From positions 1 to 64,000 of the forward strand of contig JAFGMI010000013.1 in the NCBI GenBank assembly GCA_016927595.1: DNA of 64,000 nt, in the 5' to 3' direction. Origin of the DNA: Melioribacteraceae bacterium. GTDB lineage: Bacteria > Bacteroidota > Ignavibacteria > Ignavibacteriales > Melioribacteraceae. Shown here in pieces: positions 55,860 through 64,000 of this stretch. How positions within the stretch are numbered: position 1 is the first letter of the stretch; each line of letters begins with the position of its first letter. The notes below the pieces were generated by a model. It had not been told where the DNA came from, made no database searches, and saw nothing but the letters and a program-made list of their open reading frames with translations. Made by a program: the position numbers and the translations under genes.

Positions 55860-56966
55860 TTATTTTGTACCTGCCAGTCCCAACGACCGCATCACCGCAT
55901 CATGAAGAGCCGGTCTTGTATGTGAAATATTTGCAGTATCATCGGGATAAACTCTGTTCGTAAGAAATACAACGAATATTTCTTTTACCGGATCTATCCA
56001 TATCGAGGTACCCGTGTAACCAAGGTGTCCGTATGATCCTGTCGAAAAATATTTACCGGACGAACTGCCTTCTTCGGAGCGTGTGTCGAAACCAATCGCA
56101 CGTTCGGTATTATCTGAATAGCGCTTTGTGAAATATTCTACAGTTTCATGGCTCAGATACGTTTCACCGTTGTATTCCCCCTTGTTTAACAAGAGCATAC
56201 ATAGTTTTGACAGATCTTCAATTGTGGAAAACAAGCCGGCGTTTCCCGACAATCCATCGAGTCCTTTTGCAAGCGGATCATGCACAATTCCGGGCTCATC
56301 ATCCGACGTGGGAACACATCTCGATCTGTAATCCCCCGAGGGAACGAACATGGTCGAGTTCATTTCGAGCGGATCAGTGAAATTCTTTTTATAATACTCA
56401 TACATAGGTTCGTTTGTTACAGATTCAACAACCATCATAGTGGTTACAAAATTCAGACAGCTGTAAACGGTTTTGGAGCCCGTTTCATAGGACAGAGGAA
56501 GCTGCAGTATATGCCGGATAATATCGCTCCTGGATTCCTCCTCCCGGGGAGTATAATATGCCTGCAGACCGCTCTCATGAATCAGCAGATCGTTTACCCT
56601 CACGTTTTCTTTACCACTCTGCCCGAACTCAGGCAAATACTCGGATACTTTTTTGCCGATATCAAGTATTCCGTTATCAACAAGTTTCATCACGCAGAAA
56701 TTAGTGCAGAACGCTTTGGTGACACTTGCCAGATCGTACATAGAATTCAATTCCACTTCGGGCGAGTATTTTTCGTAAGTAAAATTACCGTAAGCTTTCT
56801 GAAATATCGTATTATCTTTATTGCCGACAGCAATTGCAGCCCCGGGGAAAACTGAATCCGCAATCGCATTCAGTACAACTGAATCAACCGGTGCAAAATT
56901 CTGGGGATGTGCTGTTGAACATATAAGAATAATTGAAAAAATTGAGAGGATTTTTATAAGTTTCAT
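55860..56966 (-). CDS. secreted class C beta-lactamase-fold serine hydrolase
   Basis: A 368-residue protein with a signal peptide (1-22, STAHPQ) and a beta-lactamase-related domain. The SxxK motif is S81-V-T-K84, the Tyr motif is YSCLNF, and the third motif region is near HLGYTGTS (HxG type, as in esterases and D-aminopeptidases). It may be an esterase, a peptidase acting on D-amino-acid peptides, or a low-molecular-weight penicillin-binding protein. True beta-lactamase activity is unlikely on motif grounds. ATG 56966 starts the signal peptide and was preferred over 56996. Confidence 0.88.
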   Translation of the reverse strand: MKLIKILSIFSIILICSTAHPQNFAPVDSVVLNAIADSVFPGAAIAVGNKDNTIFQKAYGNFTYEKYSPEVELNSMYDLASVTKAFCTNFCVMKLVDNGILDIGKKVSEYLPEFGQSGKENVRVNDLLIHESGLQAYYTPREEESRSDIIRHILQLPLSYETGSKTVYSCLNFVTTMMVVESVTNEPMYEYYKKNFTDPLEMNSTMFVPSGDYRSRCVPTSDDEPGIVHDPLAKGLDGLSGNAGLFSTIEDLSKLCMLLLNKGEYNGETYLSHETVEYFTKRYSDNTERAIGFDTRSEEGSSSGKYFSTGSYGHLGYTGTSIWIDPVKEIFVVFLTNRVYPDDTANISHTRPALHDAVMRSLGLAGTK

Positions 56967-57053
56967 ATGTCGGGAATCGATTATAAAAATATTCATACCA
57001 AATTAACAATAGAATTTGATATTTAAAACGAATTTAATTCAAAAGGTTCAATA

Positions 57054-57980
57054 ATGATTAGAAAGCTTATAATATTTCTGCTGGTCCTGTTTTTATCGGG
57101 AATAACACTGGCTGCTCAGTCTGTAGAAGTGTTTAGCAAGTCTGTTTTAACGAATGATACTCCCGGAGATTTTTATTTCCCGAAATTCAGCAATGACGGA
57201 AAAAATGTTGTCTTTACCAGCGACGGATATAAAGGTTTATGGTTATACGATGAATACGGCGTCAAAAAAATTACGGATAAAGAAGGCGCAGGTTATAACC
57301 CGGTTTTTACAAGCAGCGGATCGGTAATTTTCAGATCGAGCAGGTTTGAAAATATGAAAAGAATATCTTCTCTGTTTGAACATAATCTCGCTACTGGCAG
57401 AACAAACAGAATTGTAAACGAAAGTCGTTCACTTACAGCTCCTGTTTTGAACTCGAACAGGGAAGTTGAATTCGTACTGGACGGCGAATTGAATTATTAC
57501 AATAGCGGAATCCTGAGCAAGCGGATTGGCAGTCAGCTGTCAAGATCGGTTATGATTGATGATTCAAAACTGCTGCTTATCGAGAACGGTGTTAAAAAAT
57601 ACTTACAGCCGCTGGGCGATGGGAACTATATCTGGTCTTCATTATCTCCCGACGGTTCACAATTACTTTTTAGTGTGGCAGGTAAGGGCACATATATATC
57701 TGATCTTGATGGAAAAATTCTTCATTCTATCGGCAAAGCCAATTACCCCGTCTGGGCAAAAGAAGGCAAATGGATTCTTTATATGGATGATAAAGATGAC
57801 GGGCGGCAATTTACAGCTTCAGATATTTATCTGATTTCACTTGAGACGTATGAGAAGTTTAACCTGACTAATACAGGTGATGAGATTGAAATGTACCCGG
57901 ATTATTCAATGACTAACGATGAGGTTGTGTATCACACTCTTCACGGACAAATAATTAAATTGAAATTAAAGTTTAAGTAG
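57054..57980 (+). CDS. secreted TolB-like propeller protein
   Basis: A 308-residue protein with a signal peptide (1-22, GITLAAQ). The body has PD40/TolB-type blade motifs such as YFPKFSNDGKNVVFTSDGYKG, WSSLSPDGSQLLFS and WAKEGKWILYMDD, so it is probably a six-bladed beta-propeller. Its binding partner is unknown. It is the first of three closely spaced genes, 10 bases before the amidase gene, and is a diverged paralogue of the third. Confidence 0.82.
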   Translation: MIRKLIIFLLVLFLSGITLAAQSVEVFSKSVLTNDTPGDFYFPKFSNDGKNVVFTSDGYKGLWLYDEYGVKKITDKEGAGYNPVFTSSGSVIFRSSRFENMKRISSLFEHNLATGRTNRIVNESRSLTAPVLNSNREVEFVLDGELNYYNSGILSKRIGSQLSRSVMIDDSKLLLIENGVKKYLQPLGDGNYIWSSLSPDGSQLLFSVAGKGTYISDLDGKILHSIGKANYPVWAKEGKWILYMDDKDDGRQFTASDIYLISLETYEKFNLTNTGDEIEMYPDYSMTNDEVVYHTLHGQIIKLKLKFK

Positions 57981-57990
57981 GATCAGGGAT

Positions 57991-60423
57991 ATGAGGTATT
58001 TAAAATTTGTTTTACTGCTGTTTGCAATCGTAAATAATACTTCCGCACAGGATCTGACAGGATACAAGATATGTATTGATCCCGGACACGGCGGTCATGA
58101 TCCTACAAACGACAGGTATGTGATCGAAGCCGATTTCTGGGAATCTGAAAGCAACCTGAGCAAAGGATTGCACCTGAAAGAAATCCTTGAATCGCTTGGG
58201 GCGCAGGTAGTTATAACCAGAACAGGCAACCTTAATTCGGATGACATCGCATTATCGCAAAGGGCGGCGATTGCAAATAATAATAATGTTGATTATTTCC
58301 ATTCTATTCACTCCAATGCTACAGGGGCGGATGTAAGGGTGAATTATCCATTAATACTCTTTAGAGGATATACAAGTGATCCGATTTTCCCCGAGGCGAA
58401 AACGTTTGCCAGTAAAGTCTGGCGAACACTTTATGATTCAAGATCAGGAATATGGAGCCGGCACACAGAGTATATTTCGGGTGATTGGTCGTTTTATACT
58501 TGGTGGGATGATCCTACACAAGGTTTGGGAGTCCTCAGACCATTAGAAATGCCCGGCACACTCTCGGAAGGTTCTTTTCACGATTACATTCCCGAGGCGC
58601 GCAGACTTAAAAACAGTGCATATCACCGTAACGAAGCCTGGGCAATAGCCAAAGCATTCCTCGTGCATTATAATGCTGGAGAACTGACAACCGGAATCGT
58701 TTCGGGAATAGTACGCGATCCGTTCGAAACTATACCTGCTTCTCTTAAACCGGTAAATATTAATGAAGGATTAGAACCGCTGAACTATGTCAAGGTTACT
58801 CTCAAACCGGGTAACAGAGTTTATGAAGGTGACGATCAGTTTAACGGTTACTTTATGTTCGATGGGGTTGATCCAGGCGAGTACACGCTGGTATTCGAAG
58901 CCGAAGATTACATAACCGATTCAACAACGGTAACAGTCACGGCTAACGAATGGGTATTTGCGGATATGTTCATGGAAATAGAACCAAATTACAACCCGCC
59001 GGTTGTGACATACTCTTCACCACAAAACGGTGCATCAGGCGTGCGTAATCTTGCACAGATAATTATTGATTTTGACATCAGTATGAATCCGGCATTAACA
59101 CAGTTGGCTTTCACCATCTCGCCCGATTTAACCGGGTCTTTTCAATGGGAGAACAATAATAAAAGAATGATTTTTACGCCGGCGCTTATTATGACGCCGG
59201 GAATTAATTATACAGTAACACTTTCAAGAGATGCGCTGAGCAGGTTTAATATTAATCCTGCTTCGGAGTACAGTTTCAGTTTCAGAACGCGCCATAAACT
59301 GAATGTGCTTGGTTATTACCCGCAACCCGGAGAGATCGACATCAGCAGGTCTGTACTTGTTAAGATTCAGTTCGATGCACCTCTGAAACAGACAACATTA
59401 CCGGGCAATGTTTTGTTCTATGACGAGAGTGATCAGTTTATAGATCTGGTCGTGAACACTAATGCCTATGCTAAAGGATTTCTGGAGTTTGAACCAAAGA
59501 ACGAGCTGGAACCGGGAAGACGTTACAGGGTAATTCTTAAAGAGGGCGTAGGAGATATTGAAGAACTTACACTTAACGATGAACTTGTTCTTCCTTTTAT
59601 TACTACCAATAGTACATACAGTGCCGGAAGTTTAATTGACAGTCTGGAAAACATCGGCACATGGTGGCAGCCGCAGGTATCAAATACCACAGTTGGCATT
59701 GACAGTTCAAACACTTCTTTCATAATCTCAACAGAACGTAAAAAAGGCGGAAGAAGCAGCGGTCAGATTAATTATTCTTTTACCGATCCTAACGGTATCT
59801 GTGCCGTGTTTAATTATAATCATTTCGAAGTCACTCCCGTTGGAACAGGCGATTTCGGTATGTACGTTTACGGAAATCTCAATAAAAAAACGCTGCAGTA
59901 CGTATTCAGGGATATATACCAGAATGAAACTGTAAAGGATGTTGGAGTGATAGACTGGACCGGATGGAAAATGAAAAATGTAAATCTGAATGATCTGGGA
60001 ATCAATGGCGAAATATATTTTAAAGGTGTTAAAGTAATTAATATACACGGTACGGATTCATCCGGAACAATTTATATTGATGATATTCAGGTTGATTTTG
60101 TTACTCCGGTTGATAACGAGCTTGGAAATGTGCCTGTTGAATATTCGTTAAAACAGAATTATCCTAATCCTTTTAATCCCGTTACAACGATCGAATACAC
60201 TGTTGCGGCAGAATCCGGATTGCAAATGTCGAATTATAATCATGTTTCTTTAATAGTTTATGATATTCTCGGACGTAAGGTTAAATCACTGGTGAACGGG
60301 TTGCAAAAATCGGGAAGTTATAAAGTTGCATTCGATGCAGCTGATTTGAATTCGGGAGTTTACTTCTACAGGTTAACCACGGGAAATTATACGGCATCAA
60401 GAAAAATGATATTGTTGAAATAG
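57991..60423 (+). CDS. N-acetylmuramoyl-L-alanine amidase with Ig-like and T9SS sorting domains
   Basis: An 810-residue exported enzyme. After the signal peptide (1-20, TSAQ), an Amidase_3 domain (about 24-230) shows zinc ligands H33 (DPGHGGHD), a Glu at 51 or 53 and H107 (SIHSNA), and the catalytic Glu in TLSEGSFHDY. A carboxypeptidase-regulatory-like domain (about 235-330), two Big_5-like Ig domains (about 335-540) and a beta-rich domain follow. The T9SS sorting domain (about 715-810) carries NYPNPFNPVTTIEY and an unusual roughly 10-residue insert. It cleaves the peptide from glycan in peptidoglycan. Confidence 0.93.
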   Translation: MRYLKFVLLLFAIVNNTSAQDLTGYKICIDPGHGGHDPTNDRYVIEADFWESESNLSKGLHLKEILESLGAQVVITRTGNLNSDDIALSQRAAIANNNNVDYFHSIHSNATGADVRVNYPLILFRGYTSDPIFPEAKTFASKVWRTLYDSRSGIWSRHTEYISGDWSFYTWWDDPTQGLGVLRPLEMPGTLSEGSFHDYIPEARRLKNSAYHRNEAWAIAKAFLVHYNAGELTTGIVSGIVRDPFETIPASLKPVNINEGLEPLNYVKVTLKPGNRVYEGDDQFNGYFMFDGVDPGEYTLVFEAEDYITDSTTVTVTANEWVFADMFMEIEPNYNPPVVTYSSPQNGASGVRNLAQIIIDFDISMNPALTQLAFTISPDLTGSFQWENNNKRMIFTPALIMTPGINYTVTLSRDALSRFNINPASEYSFSFRTRHKLNVLGYYPQPGEIDISRSVLVKIQFDAPLKQTTLPGNVLFYDESDQFIDLVVNTNAYAKGFLEFEPKNELEPGRRYRVILKEGVGDIEELTLNDELVLPFITTNSTYSAGSLIDSLENIGTWWQPQVSNTTVGIDSSNTSFIISTERKKGGRSSGQINYSFTDPNGICAVFNYNHFEVTPVGTGDFGMYVYGNLNKKTLQYVFRDIYQNETVKDVGVIDWTGWKMKNVNLNDLGINGEIYFKGVKVINIHGTDSSGTIYIDDIQVDFVTPVDNELGNVPVEYSLKQNYPNPFNPVTTIEYTVAAESGLQMSNYNHVSLIVYDILGRKVKSLVNGLQKSGSYKVAFDAADLNSGVYFYRLTTGNYTASRKMILLK

Positions 60424-60435
60424 CAGGATTAAAAG

Positions 60436-61410
60436 ATGATGAATGTATTAATTCGTATCGGAATTTCAGTAATGCTTCTGGCAGCATTCGGATGTCAGGC
60501 GGATAATGATTCCACAAAAAGTAATACTTCTTTTTCACCTGAATACTCTTCTGTAATGATCGATACTGTAATGCAGTTGAAAATTTACAGTGAATTCATA
60601 AAACCACAATTCGATTCATCGGGTAAATTTCTTCTGCTTACCAAAGACGGATATGAAGGATTGTATCTGTATAATCTGCAGGATAAAAAACTTAAACAGA
60701 TTACAGACGGCATGGGCGCAGGATTTCACAACTGCATAGCAGGTGAAAATATTTACTTTGTTTACAACGATTATATTAGTGGAATGGGAAGATTCTACGA
60801 TTTAATAAGGTATGATATTGTTACAGGTGATTCGGAGAAAATTTATTCATCGAAGAGAAAAATTTACAGCTTAATGAATCATCACTCCGGGTACGTTTCA
60901 TTTTTTACCCGCGACAGCATGTATGTAATTGACTTGGAAAGCAAAGAGTTAATTGATAATAAACTTGCTGATGTTACACGCTACTTAATTTCTGAGAACA
61001 TGCTTGTAAAACATAGCCGGGGAAATCAGGAGAGAATTAAAGTTGCTGATGATAAAAATATAATAAGCATCAATTATTATTGCAGCGATACTCTCCTCGT
61101 AGAAATTGCCGGTGACGGATTATTCAAATACTCTTTGAGCAGCGGAAGTAAATCACTGGTGGGTAATTATAAAAACGCAGTATATACCAGGGCAACTGAT
61201 TGTTATGCATACATAGTCCCGGAAGATGACGGCTACAGAGTGATGAAGTCTGAATTATATATCACTAATCCCGAGAAACAGATAAATATTAAAATTTCTT
61301 CGGACAGCAATGCACTTGAGGAAAATCCCTGCTGGTCGATGAATGGAAAAATGCTTGCCTATAATACCTTTGACGGTCAAATAATGCTTGCACATTTAAG
61401 TTACCGGTAG
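60436..61410 (+). CDS. lipoprotein, TolB-like propeller, paralogue of the gene two upstream
   Basis: A 324-residue lipoprotein: lipobox AFGC with Cys near residue 19. The propeller motifs FDSSGKFLLLTKDGYEGLYLY and a closing WSMNGKMLAYNTFDGQI correspond to those of the secreted paralogue that starts at 57054, including the shared GAGF/GAGY turn. It sits 12 bases after the amidase gene, so amidase and both propellers are probably one operon. A role as a membrane-anchored partner of the amidase is inference. Confidence 0.82.
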   Translation: MMNVLIRIGISVMLLAAFGCQADNDSTKSNTSFSPEYSSVMIDTVMQLKIYSEFIKPQFDSSGKFLLLTKDGYEGLYLYNLQDKKLKQITDGMGAGFHNCIAGENIYFVYNDYISGMGRFYDLIRYDIVTGDSEKIYSSKRKIYSLMNHHSGYVSFFTRDSMYVIDLESKELIDNKLADVTRYLISENMLVKHSRGNQERIKVADDKNIISINYYCSDTLLVEIAGDGLFKYSLSSGSKSLVGNYKNAVYTRATDCYAYIVPEDDGYRVMKSELYITNPEKQINIKISSDSNALEENPCWSMNGKMLAYNTFDGQIMLAHLSYR

Positions 61411-61411
61411 T

Positions 61412-62899
61412 TCAATGGAACGCGTAACCGAGAATTAAATAAAGCAATGCCGTTGCTGCACCGGCGGTTAAAGCATAAGGCAGCTGCGTTTTTACATGAT
61501 CGATATGGTCGCTTGCTGAAGCCATTGAAGATATAATTGTAGTATCCGAAATAGGTGAGCAGTGATCACCGAAAACCCCGCCGCCGAGAGCTGCAGCAAT
61601 GGTTAGATACAAGTTGGCATCCAGTGCCTGCGCCATCGGGACGCCAATGGCTATCATTATTGCAAAAGTACCCCACGATGTACCTGTAGAGAAAGCAATG
61701 AAGCTTGCCACAATGAAAACAATCACCGGTACATAATTGGGCGATAGCCATTCTTTAGATAATTCTGCAACGTAAACACCTGTTCCGAGTTCACGGCAGA
61801 CATTACCGATTGCAAATGCAAGCATCATTAATAACGCAAGCGGTATCAATCCGCTTATACCTTTGAAAATAAGATCGATAGTTTCCTTGAATGAAAATAT
61901 TTTCTGCGACATGTAAAGTACGCTGCCTGTTACAATTGATGTAAGTACCGAGTATAAAACCGATGTTGATCCCGAACCTTTTCCAATTGCGGAGATAATC
62001 TGTTCGTACCATGCATAACTGGAAATATTTTCCACCTCACTCCAGCCGGTGTAAATAAGCATCAGAGGCATCATACCTACCATCACACCTATCGGAATTA
62101 TCATGTTTCTCGATCGTGCAATAACACCATTTTTCTTTTCGAGAGCGATTACATCCGAAGATATAAGCGGAGTGGCACCGTCGCGGATAACCTTTCCTTC
62201 GTTCTTCGCACGAAGTTCCGCTTTCTTCATCGGACCAAAATCTTTCTGCGTCAGTATAACGCCAACCACCATAACCATCGCAAGCATCGGGTAAAAATTC
62301 AGAGGGAATGCACCGATGAGTATCTGAAGGGGATTATCGAAACCCTGTGCGGCGATAAGACCCATAATGTATGCACCCCACGCATTCAATGGAATCAGTA
62401 TGCAGGTCGGTGCTGAAATAGAATCCGCTATGTAAGCAAGTTTTTCACGGGGAATTTTCAGCTTGTCGAATATCGGTCTGAATACGGAACCTACCGTCAG
62501 AGCATTAATGCTCGACTCAACAAAAATAGCTGTGCCTGTAAGCCACGCTATTATCTGTACAATTTTTCTGCTGTTGCCTATTTTTTTTTGTTCGAGTTTA
62601 TCCAGGAATTTATAAACCCTGTTAACGAATCCTTCCACACCGCCCGAGCGCTGAATGAACGCTATTAAAGCTCCTACGAGACTGCTGAACATTATAGTCC
62701 GGGTATTCCCGGGATCCTTAAATACATCGACCAGCGCCTGAATTGTATTGGTGGTACCTGAAATAAAATTGCCTTCGCTTAAAATGACCCATCCGAGCCA
62801 TATACCGAAGAGAAGCGAAACGAAAACCTGTCTGGTTTTAATCGCAAGTATAATTGCTAACAACGGCGGGAAAAGAGACCAGAAACTGTAATGATCCAT
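61412..62899 (-). CDS. NhaC-family Na+/H+ antiporter
   Basis: A 495-residue inner-membrane protein with about 11 to 12 predicted helices and the PF03553 features GTAIFVESSINALTVG (about 115-130), FSTGTSWGTFAIM and GGGVFGDHCSPISDTTI. The last motif carries the conserved Asp/His/Ser thought to bind Na+. Members exchange Na+ (or malate/lactate) for protons. It appears monocistronic, and its end abuts the convergent lipoprotein gene with a one-base gap. Its own start lies downstream of metX. Confidence 0.9.
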   Translation of the reverse strand: MDHYSFWSLFPPLLAIILAIKTRQVFVSLLFGIWLGWVILSEGNFISGTTNTIQALVDVFKDPGNTRTIMFSSLVGALIAFIQRSGGVEGFVNRVYKFLDKLEQKKIGNSRKIVQIIAWLTGTAIFVESSINALTVGSVFRPIFDKLKIPREKLAYIADSISAPTCILIPLNAWGAYIMGLIAAQGFDNPLQILIGAFPLNFYPMLAMVMVVGVILTQKDFGPMKKAELRAKNEGKVIRDGATPLISSDVIALEKKNGVIARSRNMIIPIGVMVGMMPLMLIYTGWSEVENISSYAWYEQIISAIGKGSGSTSVLYSVLTSIVTGSVLYMSQKIFSFKETIDLIFKGISGLIPLALLMMLAFAIGNVCRELGTGVYVAELSKEWLSPNYVPVIVFIVASFIAFSTGTSWGTFAIMIAIGVPMAQALDANLYLTIAAALGGGVFGDHCSPISDTTIISSMASASDHIDHVKTQLPYALTAGAATALLYLILGYAFH

Positions 62900-63016
62900 A
62901 CAAATCCTTGGAAGTAATGCGATAGAATACAGTTATTTTTAGAATTGAATTATCCTTATAAGTAATATAATAATTCGATTTAAAATAAAAATCTTTTGAA
63001 AAAACTATTTAACACT

Positions 63017-64000
63017 TCAGCAGTATTTATGCATGAAAGGTTTAATCAGTTTTTCCAGCTGTCCGAACTCAATCAAGAACGCATCATGTCCGTGCGGTGA
63101 TTTCAGCTCTTTATATTCTGCGTTCGGTAACAGCTTTATTATTTCTTTCTGTTCACCGGCAGGATACAATATATCGGATGAAATACCGATTGAGAGAACA
63201 GGCTGTTTAACAGAATTCAGCACCTCCCTTAAATCGCCTCTGTCTCTGCATATATCATGATGATCCATAGTATTAGTGATAGTAATATATGTGTTCGCAT
63301 CAAACCGGTTGACAAGTTTTTCGCCCTGGTAATCCAGGTAGTTTTCAACCTGGAATTTATATTCAGCATCAAAACCATTGCCTGTGTATGCAAGTTCTCT
63401 GCCAAACTTTTTCCAGAAAGAGGGATAGCTTCTGTATGTCAGCATTGCAATTTTTCTGGCGAGTGCAAGTCCCGCAAAAGGCTGATCTTTATAATATCCT
63501 TCATGCCACGAAGGATCATTTATAATAGCATCTCTGGCAATTTGGTTGAATCCTATTGCCCAGGGGGAATGTCTGGCGGCGGTAGCTATAGGTATAATGG
63601 TTTCAACCAGCTCCGGAAACATCACAGCCCACTCGAGCACCTGCATACCGCCTAAAGAGCCGCCAGAAATAGTCCGTATTTTTTTTACGCCGAGATATTC
63701 AATCAGTTTTTTCTGAACATTGACCATATCCCTCACCGAAACATACGGGAAATCCGGACCGTAGTTATTACCCTTACTGTTTAATGATACCGGACCGGTA
63801 CTGCCGTAACAACTTCCGATAAAGTTTGTACATACTACAAAATACTTATCCGTATCGAATAACTTTCCCTCACCGATTAATGGATCCCACCAGCCCGCCT
63901 TGCCTTTAAATATTTCGGAATATGATTTCAAAAGATCGGGTGAACTGTTGATATCGGATTCAATCTCCTCCTGAATACCGGCAGCATGTGCGTTTCCTGT
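63017..64000 (-). CDS. metX: homoserine O-acetyltransferase, 5' end cut by the window
   Basis: An alpha/beta hydrolase of the MetX type. The reading frame stays open through the right edge, and the first visible residues, TGNAHAAG, match the family's oxyanion region, so about 40-60 N-terminal residues are missing. [19 protein letters not shown], nucleophile motif SGGSLGG, the Asp in SSDILYP and the His in PHGHDAF are all present. It makes O-acetylhomoserine (or succinyl) for methionine synthesis. The partner sulfhydrylase gene is expected just outside. Confidence 0.95.
   Translation of the reverse strand, partial: TGNAHAAGIQEEIESDINSSPDLLKSYSEIFKGKAGWWDPLIGEGKLFDTDKYFVVCTNFIGSCYGSTGPVSLNSKGNNYGPDFPYVSVRDMVNVQKKLIEYLGVKKIRTISGGSLGGMQVLEWAVMFPELVETIIPIATAARHSPWAIGFNQIARDAIINDPSWHEGYYKDQPFAGLALARKIAMLTYRSYPSFWKKFGRELAYTGNGFDAEYKFQVENYLDYQGEKLVNRFDANTYITITNTMDHHDICRDRGDLREVLNSVKQPVLSIGISSDILYPAGEQKEIIKLLPNAEYKELKSPHGHDAFLIEFGQLEKLIKPFMHKYC

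Noticed and set aside
56280-56855. 191-codon open frame on the plus strand
   Set aside because: It lies wholly antisense to the serine hydrolase gene, has no ribosome site and reads as low-quality protein; it is a shadow frame.
1-64000. tRNA, rRNA, CRISPR arrays, insertion sequences, prophage or defence genes
   Set aside because: No cloverleaf, rRNA-like stretch, regularly spaced direct repeats, transposase or integrase was recognised on reading the gaps and proteins.

Overview
The window is 64 kb of an AT-rich bacterial chromosome, probably from the Ignavibacteria/Chlorobi side of the Bacteroidetes supergroup. Three secreted enzymes end in the type IX secretion (T9SS) sorting domain with the NxPNPFNPxTxIxY signature common in Ignavibacteria. 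The T9SS translocon gene sprA sits directly upstream of a PorX-type response regulator. Several intergenic regions carry candidate Bacteroidetes-type promoters (TTTG then TAnnTTTG). No rRNA, tRNA, CRISPR array, transposase or prophage gene was seen. The genes look chromosomal, densely packed and mostly in short operons. No intergenic gap exceeds 300 bases.

Layout. 0-12.6 kb: an outer-membrane protein, an orphan CheB, a HAD phosphatase, a secreted phosphoesterase/propeller protein, lepA-lepB, a T9SS-exported subtilase, an O-methyltransferase, an Rrf2 regulator and a SPOR protein. 12.6-20.4 kb: a sensor kinase and NtrC-type regulator, a secreted protein made of four copies of an unrecognised domain, and an export operon (membrane fusion protein, two MacB-like ATPases, a 99-residue protein) with no permease gene. 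20.5-25.4 kb: a porin, an FMN-binding protein and a histidine-bearing membrane protein, a DMT exporter, and a rhodanese-SufE pair. 25.5-32.3 kb: a nitrilase-family amidase, a SpmA-SpmB fusion, a hydroxyacid dehydrogenase, alanine dehydrogenase, a CoA-transferase and a phosphatase. 32.4-43.4 kb: a tight operon sprA-porX-tsaE-tsaB-DUF1573-accD. 43.4-53.2 kb: cysteine desulfurase, birA, dnaK, an M49 peptidase lipoprotein, a Trp-rich/basic-tail protein, an M28 peptidase, rpmB and ferritin. 53.3-64 kb: a T9SS GH18 enzyme, a serine hydrolase, an operon with a T9SS amidase between two propeller paralogues, an NhaC-type antiporter, and metX running off the right edge.

The most interesting region is 12.6-20.4 kb. 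A 16-bp dyad, TGTnCGTnnACGnACA, lies upstream of the four-repeat secreted protein, in the gap shared with the regulator. It occurs again, with a degenerate second copy 20 bp further on, about 100-120 bp upstream of a clear sigma-54 promoter (GG-N10-GC) for the export operon. This suggests one regulon of kinase, regulator, repeat protein and exporter. The repeat domain and the missing permease make it the best candidate here for an undescribed envelope system. The T9SS genes and cargo form the second theme: translocon, regulator and three substrates (subtilase, GH18 hydrolase, cell-wall amidase) lie within about 52 kb.
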